The notes below the pieces were generated by a model that searched no databases, had not been told where the DNA came from, and saw nothing but the letters and a program-made list of their open reading frames with translations. Position numbers and translations under genes: made by a program. Shown here piece after piece: positions 25,877 to 35,603 of a DNA stretch of 64,000 bases (positions within the stretch are counted from its first letter, which is position 1; every line of letters begins with the position of its first letter). The DNA comes from JBBIPA01 sp963820495 (GTDB lineage: Bacteria > Chloroflexota > Dehalococcoidia > GIF9 > UBA5629), in NCBI GenBank assembly GCA_963820495.1, contig CAWGAF010000001.1:310001-374000 (forward strand), in the 5' to 3' direction.

Positions 25877-27167
25877 TTGGCTGAGATTTCACCGTTTCAG
25901 GGTATACGTTACAATCAGAATAAAATCGTAGACCTGGCATCGGTTATTTGCCCGCCTTACGATGTTATCTCCCCACAGGAGCAAAAAGGATATTACGAGC
26001 TAAACAACTATAATATTATCCGCCTTGAGTACGGTATGGAACCTTCCTGAAGATACTGAGAAAAACAACAAATATACTCGCGCTCGCAGTACATTCGACC
26101 AGTGGCTCAAGGACAAGATTCTGGAGGTCGATATCGCTCATGCTTTCTATATTTATGAGCAGGGATTTAGTTATCTAACAACTAAGAAGAGACGCCTGGG
26201 GTTGATAGCATGCGTTAAGTTGGAGCCATGGGAAAATAGGGTGATATTCCCACATGAGAACACCTTACAGAAGGTTAAGAGCGACCGACTGGAATTGATG
26301 CGAGCCTGCAACATTAACATCAGTCCCATATTAGGACTCTATGATGACCCTGGCAACAAGCTCACCAAGCTGATGGAATCAAAAACATTGCCCAGTAAAT
26401 TGTTGATTGATATTACCGTTGACGGGGAAACGCATAAGGTCTGGAAGGCTAACGAACCTGAATTCGTACAAAGGTTCAGCCATTTCATAACACCCAAACC
26501 CATCTACATCGCCGATGGACATCATCGCTATGAGACCGCACTGGCTTACCGTGACGAGAGAAAGAAGAATACTCCATCGTATTCCGGTTACGAAGCTTTC
26601 AATTTCATTATGATGACGCTAGTACCGTTTTCTGACTCTGGTCTGGTTATGTTACCTATTCACCGCCTAGTTAAGGGTATAAAACACAAGAACCTAGACG
26701 ATCTGCGCGGTCAGTTCAGCCACTATTTCGAGTTAAAATCTTCTCCAATACGCAAGGCTGAATTAATAGAAAACAGGGGAAGTGGCATAAAGGTTCTGGG
26801 CTTGGAACCAGGTAAAGTCTCGAACTTAAGGCTACTACCAACCGTGTCTCTTAACGAGATAATGCCCCAGCAACGCTCCACAGTTTATAAGAAACTGGAG
26901 GTGAGCATCGTGGAGCATCTGATTATCGAAAAGATTCTGGGTTTCCAGAGCGCCAGCGACCATATTATATATACGCCTGATACTTCACAAGCCCTAAAGC
27001 TGGTAGAGGAAGGAGAATATCAACTGGCTTTATTATTAAGCCCCATGCCAGTAACCACTATCAAAGCAATCGCCGATGCTAACGATCGCATGCCTCGGAA
27101 ATCCACATACTTCTATCCCAAGCTGCCTACAGGGTTAGTCCTCAACCGCCTTGACGGTAGACTATAA
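25877..27167 (+). pseudogene. DUF1015 protein, frameshifted
   Basis: The TTG at 25877, behind AGGAGGT, starts the typical DUF1015 N-terminus (AEISPFQGIRYNQNK, ASVICPPYDVISPQEQ) and stops at TGA 26048-26050. The frame one base on continues without a gap (LPEDTEKNNKYTRARSTFDQWL) to 27167 and includes the core motif IYIADGHHRYETALAYRDE. One extra C in CCTT at 26042-26045 explains the break; without it the junction reads GMELPED in a 429-residue protein. The family is found in many anaerobes, sometimes near serine metabolism, but its reaction is not established here. It follows purL by 27 bases. Sequencing error is as likely as true inactivation. Confidence 0.75.
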
Positions 27168-27192
27168 ACAAAACTATTAATTGCAACACCTT

Positions 27193-28419
27193 TTACTCAT
27201 GCCGCAATGATTCTATAGGATCCAACCGGGCAGCACGGGTAGCCGGAAAAGTACCGGATATCAGCCCAGTCCCAATCGATACGGCAAGCGCCAGAATAAC
27301 GGTAGCCAGTGAAATTTCAGCCTTAAAACCTGGGCTTGAGCCCCCTCCAGGAGACCCCCCCATAGAAATGTTGCCCATTAAGTGTGTCACACCTACCGCT
27401 AGGAGCAAGCCGATCAAACCGCCGGTGAAACTCAATGCCCCTGCTTCAATGAGAAATTGAATTAAAATATCACGGCGCTTGGCGCCGATAGCTTTGCGTA
27501 TGCCGATTTCCCGCGTGCGTTCCGATACAGAAACAAGCATAATGTTCATAATTCCGATGCTGCCCACAATGAGCGAGATGGCACCGACACTGCTCAGGAA
27601 AATAGAGAAGGTGGCTAACGTCTGCTGCATACTCTCCATTATTTCGCGCATGTCCCTGATTTGGAAATCATCTGCAGCACCAGACGTGATATAATGCCTA
27701 GCTCTTAGTACAGAGGTTATCTCGGCAATAGCGGAATCTACTTTATCAGGGCTAGCTGCCTTTACCGCAATTTGCTGAACACTATTCCCGCCAACTATCT
27801 TAGATTGCATGGTGGTAAGAGGCATTAATATATAGCTATCTCCGGCAAAACCACCCATCTTTTTAAAGCTGCCGATGACCTGGTATTTACCGCCACTAAC
27901 CCGCAGGCTCTTGCCTACTGAGGACTCGCTGCCAAATAAGTCTAAAGCCGTCTGATAACCGAGCACAACAACATTGGCTCTCGATTTTATGTCCTGGTCA
28001 GATAAAAATCTACCAGCCTCGATTTCATAATTCCTTATCTCTGTTATCTCCGACATAACCCCGGTGCACTGTACAGTCACATTATTGTTGCCGTAAGATG
28101 AACTCACGTTTTTGCTGAGCGTGGGAGAAACCACACCTATTGATGGGGCTAACGTTTTATCCGCCAGGGCTTGAGCATCTTCAAAGGTGAGTTCACGCAG
28201 AGTTTTTACTGCCTTATCCATTGAGCTAGATACATAAAGAGCACTGGCGCCCATATTTTCGAAAGTTGCCGTCATGCTGGTCTGGAACCCCTGACCCAGG
28301 GCGACCAGCAGTACCACAGCCAAGACGCCGATCACAATGCCCAGCATGGTGAGCGCAGACCGCATTTTATTAGAAAATATGGATTGCCAGGCTGTTTTAA
28401 GGCTCTCCCAGATACTCAT
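27193..28419 (-). CDS. MacB-type ABC transporter permease
   Basis: 408 residues. An N-terminal membrane helix (MRSALTMLGIVIGVLAVVLLVALGQG) is followed by a large extracytoplasmic MacB periplasmic-core domain and three C-terminal helices. The MacB motif ERTREIGIRKAIGAKRRDIL lies between helices 2 and 3. A Gly/Pro/Ser-rich loop precedes the last helices. MacB-type systems are mechanotransmitters that export peptides, lipoproteins or antibiotics. The start overlaps the ATPase stop by four bases. Confidence 0.88.
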   Translation of the reverse strand: MSIWESLKTAWQSIFSNKMRSALTMLGIVIGVLAVVLLVALGQGFQTSMTATFENMGASALYVSSSMDKAVKTLRELTFEDAQALADKTLAPSIGVVSPTLSKNVSSSYGNNNVTVQCTGVMSEITEIRNYEIEAGRFLSDQDIKSRANVVVLGYQTALDLFGSESSVGKSLRVSGGKYQVIGSFKKMGGFAGDSYILMPLTTMQSKIVGGNSVQQIAVKAASPDKVDSAIAEITSVLRARHYITSGAADDFQIRDMREIMESMQQTLATFSIFLSSVGAISLIVGSIGIMNIMLVSVSERTREIGIRKAIGAKRRDILIQFLIEAGALSFTGGLIGLLLAVGVTHLMGNISMGGSPGGGSSPGFKAEISLATVILALAVSIGTGLISGTFPATRAARLDPIESLRHE

Positions 28420-29084
28420 CGCTTCTTTTCCTCCACAATCTTCCCATCCCTGAGATAGACAGTCCTTTGAGTGTATTTTGCTATATCTTCTTCGTGAGTA
28501 ACGACAATAATAGTAATACCCTTTTTACATTGCTCCAGTAAAAGAGTCATAATAGCATGGCTTGAGTTGGTATCCAGGTTGCCGGTGGGTTCATCAGCAA
28601 GTATTATCAGGGGGTTGTTTATCAGGGCACGGGCAATTGCCACCCTCTGCTGCTCGCCGCCTGACATTTCGCTGGGGCGGTGACGTGCTCTTTGTCCAAT
28701 GCCGACCGACTCCAGCGCCTCGATGGCACGCTGGCGCCGGTGATTTACACCATTATATATCAGCGGCAATTCCACATTGGCTAATGCTGTCAATTTAGGT
28801 AAAAGGTTATAAGATTGGAAAACAAAACCCATTTTTTTATTTCTTATCACCGCCAATTGGTTGTCATTAAGGCTGGAGACATCCTGCCCATCCAGTCGGT
28901 AGCCTCCAGCAGTCGGCCTGTCCAGGCAGCCAAGTATATTCATAATAGTAGATTTGCCAGAGCCGGATGGTCCCATGATGGAAATCATCTCACCTTTCTG
29001 GCAACGAAAAGAGACATTGTCTAAGGCAGCAACCTTCACCTCACCCATTTGATATATTTTGGTTATATTCTCTAATTCAATCAT
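28416..29084 (-). CDS. MacB/LolD-type ABC transporter ATPase
   Basis: 222 residues with all ABC motifs: Walker A GPSGSGKST, Q-loop VFQSYNLLPKLTALANV, signature MSGGEQQRVAIARAL, Walker B LIILADEPTGNLD and H-loop VVTHE. It pairs with the permease downstream and the adaptor lipoproteins upstream. The pattern FVFQSYNLLP with DEPTGNLD is typical of the MacB/LolD group. Confidence 0.92.
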   Translation of the reverse strand: MIELENITKIYQMGEVKVAALDNVSFRCQKGEMISIMGPSGSGKSTIMNILGCLDRPTAGGYRLDGQDVSSLNDNQLAVIRNKKMGFVFQSYNLLPKLTALANVELPLIYNGVNHRRQRAIEALESVGIGQRARHRPSEMSGGEQQRVAIARALINNPLIILADEPTGNLDTNSSHAIMTLLLEQCKKGITIIVVTHEEDIAKYTQRTVYLRDGKIVEEKKR

Positions 29085-29119
29085 ATGCTGACATCAAATT
29101 TAGAAATATCGGTAACATA

Positions 29120-30886
29120 CTATCTTAACATACGCATGGTACCCCCCTGCGTTAGCGGACGGGAGGATTGACCTGTATTTACATTGGGCTGATTTGATAC
29201 CGAGACTTTCTCACCTTCTTTCAATCCCTGTAACACTTCGGCATACTGGAAGTTTTGTTTGCCCAGGGTTACTTTTCTGGGCTCGGGCTGGCCAGTAGCC
29301 TCGTTGATAACTGTTACCATAGGACCCCTGGGTGTGGTTATAATAGCTGTTGTGGGTACCAGCAATACGTTCTTGGCGCTGTAGGTATTAATATCAGCAG
29401 TAGCGCTTAAGCTACCCCTTAGCTCAACATCAGTCGGGTCTAGCTCAATAGTAACAGCAAATTTAATGACATTGCCTGACTGTGTGCCAAAGGGAGAAAT
29501 GAATTTCACCGTTCCCGTCAATACTTTATCGGGTACGGCATCAACTGTAATCTTAGCCTTTTGCCCCGTTTGCACTTTCATTATGTCAATTTCATCAACC
29601 AGCCCGGTGAACTCAATGGTCTTGGTATCAACAAGCTGAATAGCTGACCTGGATGAATAGTCCTGAGCAGACAGTACGTAGTCTTTTTTAAGGTTCACGC
29701 TCACCACCGTGCCATCGGAGGGAGCGATGATAACGGTGTTCATGATATCCTGTTTGGCTTTATCCAAAGCTATTTCGGCACTTTGCACAGCAAGATTATA
29801 TTGCTGCAAACTCTTCCAGTTGAACCCGCTATTCAAATCATAAATCAACGTTTGATTTGCCAAAGTATCACGGCTCATTAATAGACTGAGTTTGGCCAGA
29901 TATATCTTCTTGGCGATTTCTTCTGGTTTTGCATCATCTTGAGCCGTATACTTATCTAATTCCTGCAGTAAGCGCAGAGAGGATTGCAGGAAATTAAGGC
30001 TTGTAGGAGTATCAGGATAGGTCAGGTAGTCCCTGCCCCTGTGGTGAACAGTATTTTCTACAAGCTGAAAGCCCTTAACTGCATCCTGCTGGGCTTTGTC
30101 TAACTCAGGTGTAACTTTTTCATAATCACCCCTCATCATTAGTTGTGATATCGCCAGTAACCCGTCACGATATTGCTTTAGAAAATCAATTGCTTTCTGA
30201 TCGCTTTCAGATATATCTGTAGTAGTACCAGCGGTACCATCAGGATAGTAAATCGCATTTGATTGAGACTTTACACCAGCATATACGGCAGCATCCGGTC
30301 TGGATTGGATAAGGGCTTCACATACTTCGACATCAAAGTAAACCATTCCCAGCTTATATCCAGCATCTTTGTATTGTCCCTGGTTATAATAGCTGATAAA
30401 TTCATCCAAATCCTTCTGCGCCTCCTCAAATATTTGGGGAGCGCTTAACTCCGGATAGTTATTCGGAAAATCAAATGGTCCACATACGCTCATAGTAGCA
30501 ACAATATTACCCGAGGTACCATAATAATTGGCGGTCGCTGTCTTACCCGTAGACAGTGCATTCGCTGCAGAGCGGATGTTATACAGTGCTGTCTTGATGG
30601 CATTTATTTGTGCTGTGTTATCCAGAAAGGCTAGCATGGCACCCTGCTTAACCCTGTCTCCTTCTTGTACCAGTATATCTTGAACTGTCCCCATGGTTCC
30701 AAAGCTCAGGTTAAATACATTCGGCATGTCTAGTGAACCATCGCTGGATACAATGACGTCCAAGTCTCCTCTCTTTACTTCGAAAGTCTGACCACCATTA
30801 AGACTCACATTGCCATTACAACCGCTGAGCAATATAAAAAGCAGGCTCAAAGTTACTGCCAGTAAAGTGATTGTTTTTCCCCTCAT
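29120..30886 (-). CDS. HlyD/MacA-type adaptor lipoprotein, long form
   Basis: 588 residues, much longer than the 350-400 of ordinary MacA. A lipoprotein signal ends in LLSGC. The lipoyl half-domain (FGTMGTVQDILVQEGDRVKQGAMLAFLDN) and its partner half (IIAPSDGTVVSVNLKKDYVL) are separated by about 280 residues predicted as helices. The barrel (IDIMKVQTGQKAKITVDAVP) and the membrane-proximal part (LVPTTAIITTPRGPMVTVINE) follow. It would link the MacB permease to the outside. The long helical insert may reach through a thick cell wall or bind cargo. It is paralogous to the gene just upstream. Confidence 0.82.
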   Translation of the reverse strand: MRGKTITLLAVTLSLLFILLSGCNGNVSLNGGQTFEVKRGDLDVIVSSDGSLDMPNVFNLSFGTMGTVQDILVQEGDRVKQGAMLAFLDNTAQINAIKTALYNIRSAANALSTGKTATANYYGTSGNIVATMSVCGPFDFPNNYPELSAPQIFEEAQKDLDEFISYYNQGQYKDAGYKLGMVYFDVEVCEALIQSRPDAAVYAGVKSQSNAIYYPDGTAGTTTDISESDQKAIDFLKQYRDGLLAISQLMMRGDYEKVTPELDKAQQDAVKGFQLVENTVHHRGRDYLTYPDTPTSLNFLQSSLRLLQELDKYTAQDDAKPEEIAKKIYLAKLSLLMSRDTLANQTLIYDLNSGFNWKSLQQYNLAVQSAEIALDKAKQDIMNTVIIAPSDGTVVSVNLKKDYVLSAQDYSSRSAIQLVDTKTIEFTGLVDEIDIMKVQTGQKAKITVDAVPDKVLTGTVKFISPFGTQSGNVIKFAVTIELDPTDVELRGSLSATADINTYSAKNVLLVPTTAIITTPRGPMVTVINEATGQPEPRKVTLGKQNFQYAEVLQGLKEGEKVSVSNQPNVNTGQSSRPLTQGGTMRMLR

Positions 30887-30971
30887 TTTATTTTTCGCTC
30901 GATTTATTGTTATATTAACAGCCCAGCACCCCAGTTTTTTCTCGCCAAAACTTGACTGCCATCGATATTAC

Positions 30972-32834
30972 CTATCTTCCTGGTGGCGGACCTCCACCAC
31001 CAGGTGGGCCTGGAGGAGCCGTAATTATCGGTGCTCCAGTTACTGCCTTCTCTTCGATTAAAACTTCATCGCCCTCATTAAGCCCCGATAATACTTCGGC
31101 GAACTGCTGGTTTTGTTTGCCCAGGGTGACCTGTCTTTTCTCAGTCTGACCTTTGGCACCGCTCACAACCGTTACGAAAGACCCCTCAGCAGTAGTGCTA
31201 ACCGCCGTCAGTGGCACCAGTAATATATTTTCAGCAGTGTATACCGCAATATCCGCCGTAGCGGTAAGACCACCTTTGAGCTCCACATCGGCAGGATCAA
31301 TCTCAACGGTCACATTAAATTTGACTACATTGGTAGTAGTATCTGCTGTACCATAGGGCGAAATAAATGTTACCGTCCCAGCAAATACTTTGTCAGGTAC
31401 GGCATCCACGGAAATCGCAGCTTTTTGTCCAGTTTCTATTTTCAAAATATCGATTTCATCTACCAGTCCCTGAAACTTGATAGCTTTGGTATCAACAAGT
31501 TGAATAGTGCCGCTGGATGAATAGGTCATAGCAGAAAGGACATCATTTTTCTTTACGCCCACGCTTACCACTGTGCCATCAAAGGGCGCGATGATTATGG
31601 TCTTCAACACGTTATCTTCACTGTTTCCAAGCGTCACTGCAGTTTTTGCCAAATCGACATTATAAGACTGATAATTCTTCAACGAGAGACCGTGCTCCAA
31701 TACCAGCACATTGCCACCCAGAATAGAGTTGCATATCTTTATGTAATGCTGGGCAGTACGCAAATCTTCATTGTACTCAGCCGAATTCAGTCCACCCTTT
31801 TCAACGAGGGTCAACGCTTCGTTCAATTTGTCTTCAGCAGCACCGTAAAAATAAGGGCATATGTTCTTGCCAGGATATGACATATCGTAATGCATTTCTA
31901 TTTTATTAACACTTTCTTTGAGTTTTTTGCTTATGTCTTCCATCTGGCTTAAGATACCTTCAAATATAGAACCAGACTCAGCATAATTACCCCCAGCGAT
32001 TAATGATTGAACCTTCTCCAGGTCTGTCTGGCTCTGATTGATTAGCTCAATCGTCTTTTCCAGTTGCTCCAAGATGTATACCGTGCCCGTCGGGAATTGG
32101 TTCGCCAAGGTAGCATACGGCGCCATCTCAGCTAAACCAGATAGCGAAGGGGTTTCCAAGGTATCCTGAAATATTTTTTTGCAGGATTCCAGGTCTGATA
32201 CGGCTAAGCGCAATTCAGAGACCGCTTCATTGTATTTATTAAGCAGAAATAAATCATGTGCTGTAGCTAACTCTTGCTGTGCCCACTCTAAGGATAATAA
32301 GGCACTGGCATTGGGATAATAACTGGGATAACCCCTAGCCGTTTCCACAAATGGTCGGAACACCTCCCCTGGAAGAGGGACAGGATCAGGAAAAAACCGC
32401 TGCATGTCCGTTGAAGTAAGCGGAGTAACCGGATAGATCTGCTGTATACCTGGTATGGTTTCGTAGAGGTTACTTAATGTTTGCTGCAAACTGCAGTTAG
32501 CTGACTTAATGTCCAGCTGCTGTGATGAATTGTCCAGCATGGCTAATACTGTCCCAGCCTTAACAAAATCTCCCTCCTCCACAAAGACATCCTCAACGTT
32601 ACCTGCTGTCCCAAAACGCAAATCAAACGCCTGCGGCATTTCCAGGTTGCCATCCACCGAGACTGATATGGTGAGATTACCGCGCTGTACTGCAGCAGTC
32701 TGTTTGCCTGCTTCCGGTACTTTTACTCCCGACGGTACTCCAGTAGGACTTGATGCTGAAGCGCAACTGACACCAGAAGCAAACAAAATAAATAGGCAAA
32801 TTAAAGTTAGTACCTTATTAAATTTTCCAGTCAT
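30972..32834 (-). CDS. HlyD/MacA-type adaptor lipoprotein, long form, paralogue
   Basis: 620 residues with the same order as the downstream paralogue: lipobox near FASGVSCAS, first lipoyl half (FGTAGNVEDVFVEEGDFVKAG), a helical insert of about 300 residues, second half (IIAPFDGTVVSVGVKKNDVL), barrel (IDILKIETGQKAAISVDAVP) and a C-terminal part. The protein ends in a Gly/Pro-rich tail (PPGPPGGGGPPPGR). The barrel region is close to the paralogue, while the insert has diverged. A tandem duplication with separate cargo or partner specificity is likely. Confidence 0.82.
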   Translation of the reverse strand: MTGKFNKVLTLICLFILFASGVSCASASSPTGVPSGVKVPEAGKQTAAVQRGNLTISVSVDGNLEMPQAFDLRFGTAGNVEDVFVEEGDFVKAGTVLAMLDNSSQQLDIKSANCSLQQTLSNLYETIPGIQQIYPVTPLTSTDMQRFFPDPVPLPGEVFRPFVETARGYPSYYPNASALLSLEWAQQELATAHDLFLLNKYNEAVSELRLAVSDLESCKKIFQDTLETPSLSGLAEMAPYATLANQFPTGTVYILEQLEKTIELINQSQTDLEKVQSLIAGGNYAESGSIFEGILSQMEDISKKLKESVNKIEMHYDMSYPGKNICPYFYGAAEDKLNEALTLVEKGGLNSAEYNEDLRTAQHYIKICNSILGGNVLVLEHGLSLKNYQSYNVDLAKTAVTLGNSEDNVLKTIIIAPFDGTVVSVGVKKNDVLSAMTYSSSGTIQLVDTKAIKFQGLVDEIDILKIETGQKAAISVDAVPDKVFAGTVTFISPYGTADTTTNVVKFNVTVEIDPADVELKGGLTATADIAVYTAENILLVPLTAVSTTAEGSFVTVVSGAKGQTEKRQVTLGKQNQQFAEVLSGLNEGDEVLIEEKAVTGAPIITAPPGPPGGGGPPPGR

Positions 32835-33342
32835 ATTTATATCTTGACTTTACTTTTTACATAGAACTGACGTCACTCAAAGTATCCAATGAATAGTATC
32901 AGGGGAATATTAAGACATTATTAAGATTATAATTAGGCTGTCTGAAGAAACTCTCGCCCAGAGGTTAGTCAACGACCATCAATTGTCTTTGGCACATCGA
33001 GCGTTATTTCTTGAAAACTACCGCACATTTTCGGCTATTCTTATTCACCCCGAGGGCTGATTTTACACTTTGGCCTTGCTTAAAGTCAAGTATTCTCTGG
33101 TATACTGCTCCCGCCAGAGTCCATAATAAGCCAGCAAAATCGCTGAAAGTAAATGTGGAAGGGATTCCCACGGGTTTTTTAAACTGTCATCTTGAGCACC
33201 GTATTAAACTTGTCATTGCGAGGCATGGCATGCCGAAGCAATCTCGGAGTTCAAGGAGGACTCCGAGTACCTTATCTTGTAAAACAAACTGTCATCGTGA
33301 AGGCTAAACTCATGATAATGATGTTAAAAGATATCTTAACTA
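32835..33342. other. Intergenic region, 508 bp, with dispersed repeat
   Basis: Contains the presumed promoter of the adaptor-ABC operon at its left side and a 43-bp repeat (33238-33280) found again at 62048. Phrases such as TGTCATTGCGAGG near 33211 are of the kind seen in intergenic repeat families. I see no gene. Confidence 0.4.
33238..33280 (+). repeat. Dispersed 43-bp repeat, copy 1
   Basis: GCAATCTCGGAGTTCAAGGA and the following bases to CTTATCTTGT match 62048-62090 with two mismatches. Inside it CTCGGAGT and CTCCGAG form an imperfect inverted repeat around TCAAGGAGGA. Both copies are intergenic, which points to a dispersed repeat family. Confidence 0.65.
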
Positions 33343-33663
33343 TTACGAAACTTTCTTAAGTGCTACCGAACAGGTCGTCCACTTGCCTGCTTCATCCGGT
33401 AGGCCTACGATAAGCCCCCAGAGATCATTATCAGCACGCACAATATGCCACCAGTGTGTCAACAGGGGTGGAATGCCCTTGGTCTTAAATGCTAACTCGT
33501 ATTTCCCAAACGTCTGCACCACCAGACCAGGCCATGTCTTCAACACGCCTGGAGCTTCAGGGATATGGACATTGATTTCTTTTTTGTCCCAATCCATCTC
33601 CAGCTCTAAATTCCATTCTTTATCTGTCCCTGGTACATGTGCCCTGCCATTAAACTTTTCCAT
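33343..33663 (-). CDS. Small conserved-looking protein of unknown function
   Basis: 106 residues, behind a good AGGAGG site. No signal peptide, no membrane helix. The sequence is rich in Trp (WNLELEMDWDKKEINVHIPEAP, LTHWWHIV) and suggests a single beta-rich domain of about 100 residues. I do not recognise the family. It stands alone in front of the molybdoprotein pair. Confidence 0.55.
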   Translation of the reverse strand: MEKFNGRAHVPGTDKEWNLELEMDWDKKEINVHIPEAPGVLKTWPGLVVQTFGKYELAFKTKGIPPLLTHWWHIVRADNDLWGLIVGLPDEAGKWTTCSVALKKVS

Positions 33664-33734
33664 TACCCACCTCCTTTTTAGACGGGTTTATGACTCAAGC
33701 CCCCAATTACATTTTAATAGCTATTTCAAAAATA

Positions 33735-33992
33735 TCAACTTCTTTGCTTACTGGCAGCTTTTCGCCTAACTATCTGATAAATATGCAGAGCCAGTAAAGC
33801 CAGCAAAGGTATCAACAGATTATCATGAATTTTGAAAGCCAGAGGCTTGGTCAACAGCCCCAATGTCGCTGGCTCTACAATCCGATACTGCGTAATTCCA
33901 TAGCCAGTGATGCCATAGAGTAATATCACTGCCACAAGTAACCAGTGTGTTATCTTTTTAGTCAAGCGGTGCAATAGAAAGTCGTTAATCAT
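33735..33992 (-). CDS. Small cytochrome b-like membrane protein
   Basis: 85 residues with two membrane helices: one after TKKITHWLLVAVILLYGITGYG and one around IHDNLLIPLLALLALHIYQIV. Histidines in each helix (H16, H56, H68) could hold one haem b between the helices, as in the cytochrome b561 or MsrQ fold. It overlaps the molybdoprotein gene by four bases and is likely its membrane electron donor or acceptor. Very short for such a protein; haem binding is inferred. Confidence 0.6.
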   Translation of the reverse strand: MINDFLLHRLTKKITHWLLVAVILLYGITGYGITQYRIVEPATLGLLTKPLAFKIHDNLLIPLLALLALHIYQIVRRKAASKQRS

Positions 33993-34675
33993 TCAAAAAA
34001 GCCTTTTTTCAGATCGGCGTCATTTGAATAACCCCGGCTTTCCCAATAGCCCTTATAATTAACATCGTCAGACAGCTCAATCTTGGTCACCCATTTAATC
34101 CACTTGTAGCCCCACTTGCTTTCGGCCACCAACTGGAAAGGAAAGCCTCTCTCAGGAGGCAAAGCAACTTCGTTCATCTTATAGGCCAAGATGATGTCAT
34201 TGTCTATTATATAATCTAAAGGCAAAGAAGTGGTGTAACCGTCATAAGCATGGAATATAACCACCTTGGCATTTGATGATGGGTTTGCCTCTGCCAGCAA
34301 ATCTTTCAGCAATAGACCTTCCCAGAGAATCTTAACGCTCCAACCCTCGACACAATTCAGGGTTACCACCTTGTTATAATTCTTAAAGCTGTTAATCACT
34401 TCATCATAGGTATATTCTCTGGCATTCGCCACCAGTCCAGTTACTTGCAGCCTGTAACTCTCCTGATCCACATGCTGAGGACCTTTTATGGAATTCTCCC
34501 GGAATTCATCTGTCGATGATAGTTTTTCGCCCTGATACTCTTGTATGGCTACAGGTTTCAATTCATTCACTTTGTCTATATTCTTATCCACGTTATTTAC
34601 TCCACAACCTATTCCTGCTATTAAAATGGCTGAAATAATCAGTAAAGCCATGACTCCACCAAGTTTTTTTCTCAT
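33989..34675 (-). CDS. Exported sulfite-oxidase-fold molybdoprotein (MsrP-like lipoprotein)
   Basis: 228 residues from the ATG at 34675, which has GGAGG upstream; an earlier TTG lies inside that site. A signal peptide with lipobox-like IAGIGC is followed by an oxidoreductase molybdopterin-binding domain. The Mo-ligand Cys lies in VVTLNCVEGWSVKILWEG, and a YTTSLPLDYI block and GFPFQLVAESKWGYKWIKWV block follow the family. There is no twin-arginine motif. With the coupled cytochrome b-like protein it recalls MsrPQ, which repairs oxidised methionine in exported proteins. The substrate is not proven by sequence. Confidence 0.75.
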   Translation of the reverse strand: MRKKLGGVMALLIISAILIAGIGCGVNNVDKNIDKVNELKPVAIQEYQGEKLSSTDEFRENSIKGPQHVDQESYRLQVTGLVANAREYTYDEVINSFKNYNKVVTLNCVEGWSVKILWEGLLLKDLLAEANPSSNAKVVIFHAYDGYTTSLPLDYIIDNDIILAYKMNEVALPPERGFPFQLVAESKWGYKWIKWVTKIELSDDVNYKGYWESRGYSNDADLKKGFFE

Positions 34676-34934
34676 AATTATCCTCCTCAAGTAATCTTAT
34701 TACCAACCTCTCACCCCCTACCCCATTTCTCCTTTACAAGAAAAGAGGAGAGTAAACTAAGCCCAGTGGGCTTAGCCACACTAGACCAGCATGACACTTT
34801 AATATTAGCAACAAACAAACTACTACGTATGTAACTATAGTCGCAAAAAGTAGGCAAAGTGCAATGACCAGTATCTTGATTCATGAAGCATAAATGTAGA
34901 ATAGTTCCCCGCCCAACCTGCCAATATGCTGCAG

Positions 34935-35468
34935 CTATACTTTTTCAGCTACGATGCTGGCAATCGCCTTCCGACCTTCTACAACACCTTCGCGGTAACG
35001 AAGACAACGGAAATCACGGAATATATCCAGAAGCTCATTATGTTTCAGCAGATAATCGGGATTCTTGGGCTTGCCAAATAATACAGCCTGGTCAACAATG
35101 AAGGTTTCGTACACCACCATCCCTCCCTTCCCCACGCCATCCTTAATCTGAGGTATCAATGAACGTTGCAGATAATTAAAGCAGATAATCAAATCGTAGG
35201 CATCTTTTTCAATACTATAACCGCCCTCCAAGTCAGCAACTTCGGCTTTGATGGTTACACCAGCCTTTCGTGCCAGTTCCAGAGCATTGTTAACTGATTC
35301 AGACGAGATATCAACGCCCTCAACCTGAAAGCCCATCTTGGCCAGATATACAGCATTTTGCCCTGAGCCCATAGCCACGTCGAGGGCTTGTCCCCGAGGC
35401 AACAGCTCTATATTATCTATCAGAAATTGCGCTGGATGAAAGTCCGTTTCGTGAGAATGAAGATTCAT
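34935..35468 (-). CDS. SAM-dependent methyltransferase, small class I
   Basis: 177 residues. The AdoMet motif is ALDVAMGSGQNAVYLAKMGFQVEGVDIS, followed by the acidic post-I and DLIICFNYLQRSLIPQI motifs. The size and the order resemble the TehB-like group, which methylates tellurite or small thiols, but the target cannot be read from sequence. It has a GAGG ribosome site and no close partner. Confidence 0.78.
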   Translation of the reverse strand: MNLHSHETDFHPAQFLIDNIELLPRGQALDVAMGSGQNAVYLAKMGFQVEGVDISSESVNNALELARKAGVTIKAEVADLEGGYSIEKDAYDLIICFNYLQRSLIPQIKDGVGKGGMVVYETFIVDQAVLFGKPKNPDYLLKHNELLDIFRDFRCLRYREGVVEGRKAIASIVAEKV

Positions 35469-35603
35469 TCAACCTCTTATCCCTTGTCCCCTCTCTCCTT
35501 GTAGAAGTATACAATTGATAATCAAGTTAGTCGTAGTTTACTGAAGTACACAATGCATCAGGTTGTTATACCATGAACTTCTTGCGCGCTTGGCTTGAAT
35601 ACG

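Noticed and set aside
26048..26050. TGA in the DUF1015 gene as a selenocysteine codon
   Set aside because: The homologous sequence continues in another frame, so this is a frameshift and not a read-through stop; no redox motif is nearby.
34758..34774. TAAGCCC-AGT-GGGCTTA hairpin as terminator
   Set aside because: No T-run on either side and no gene end close by; may be chance.
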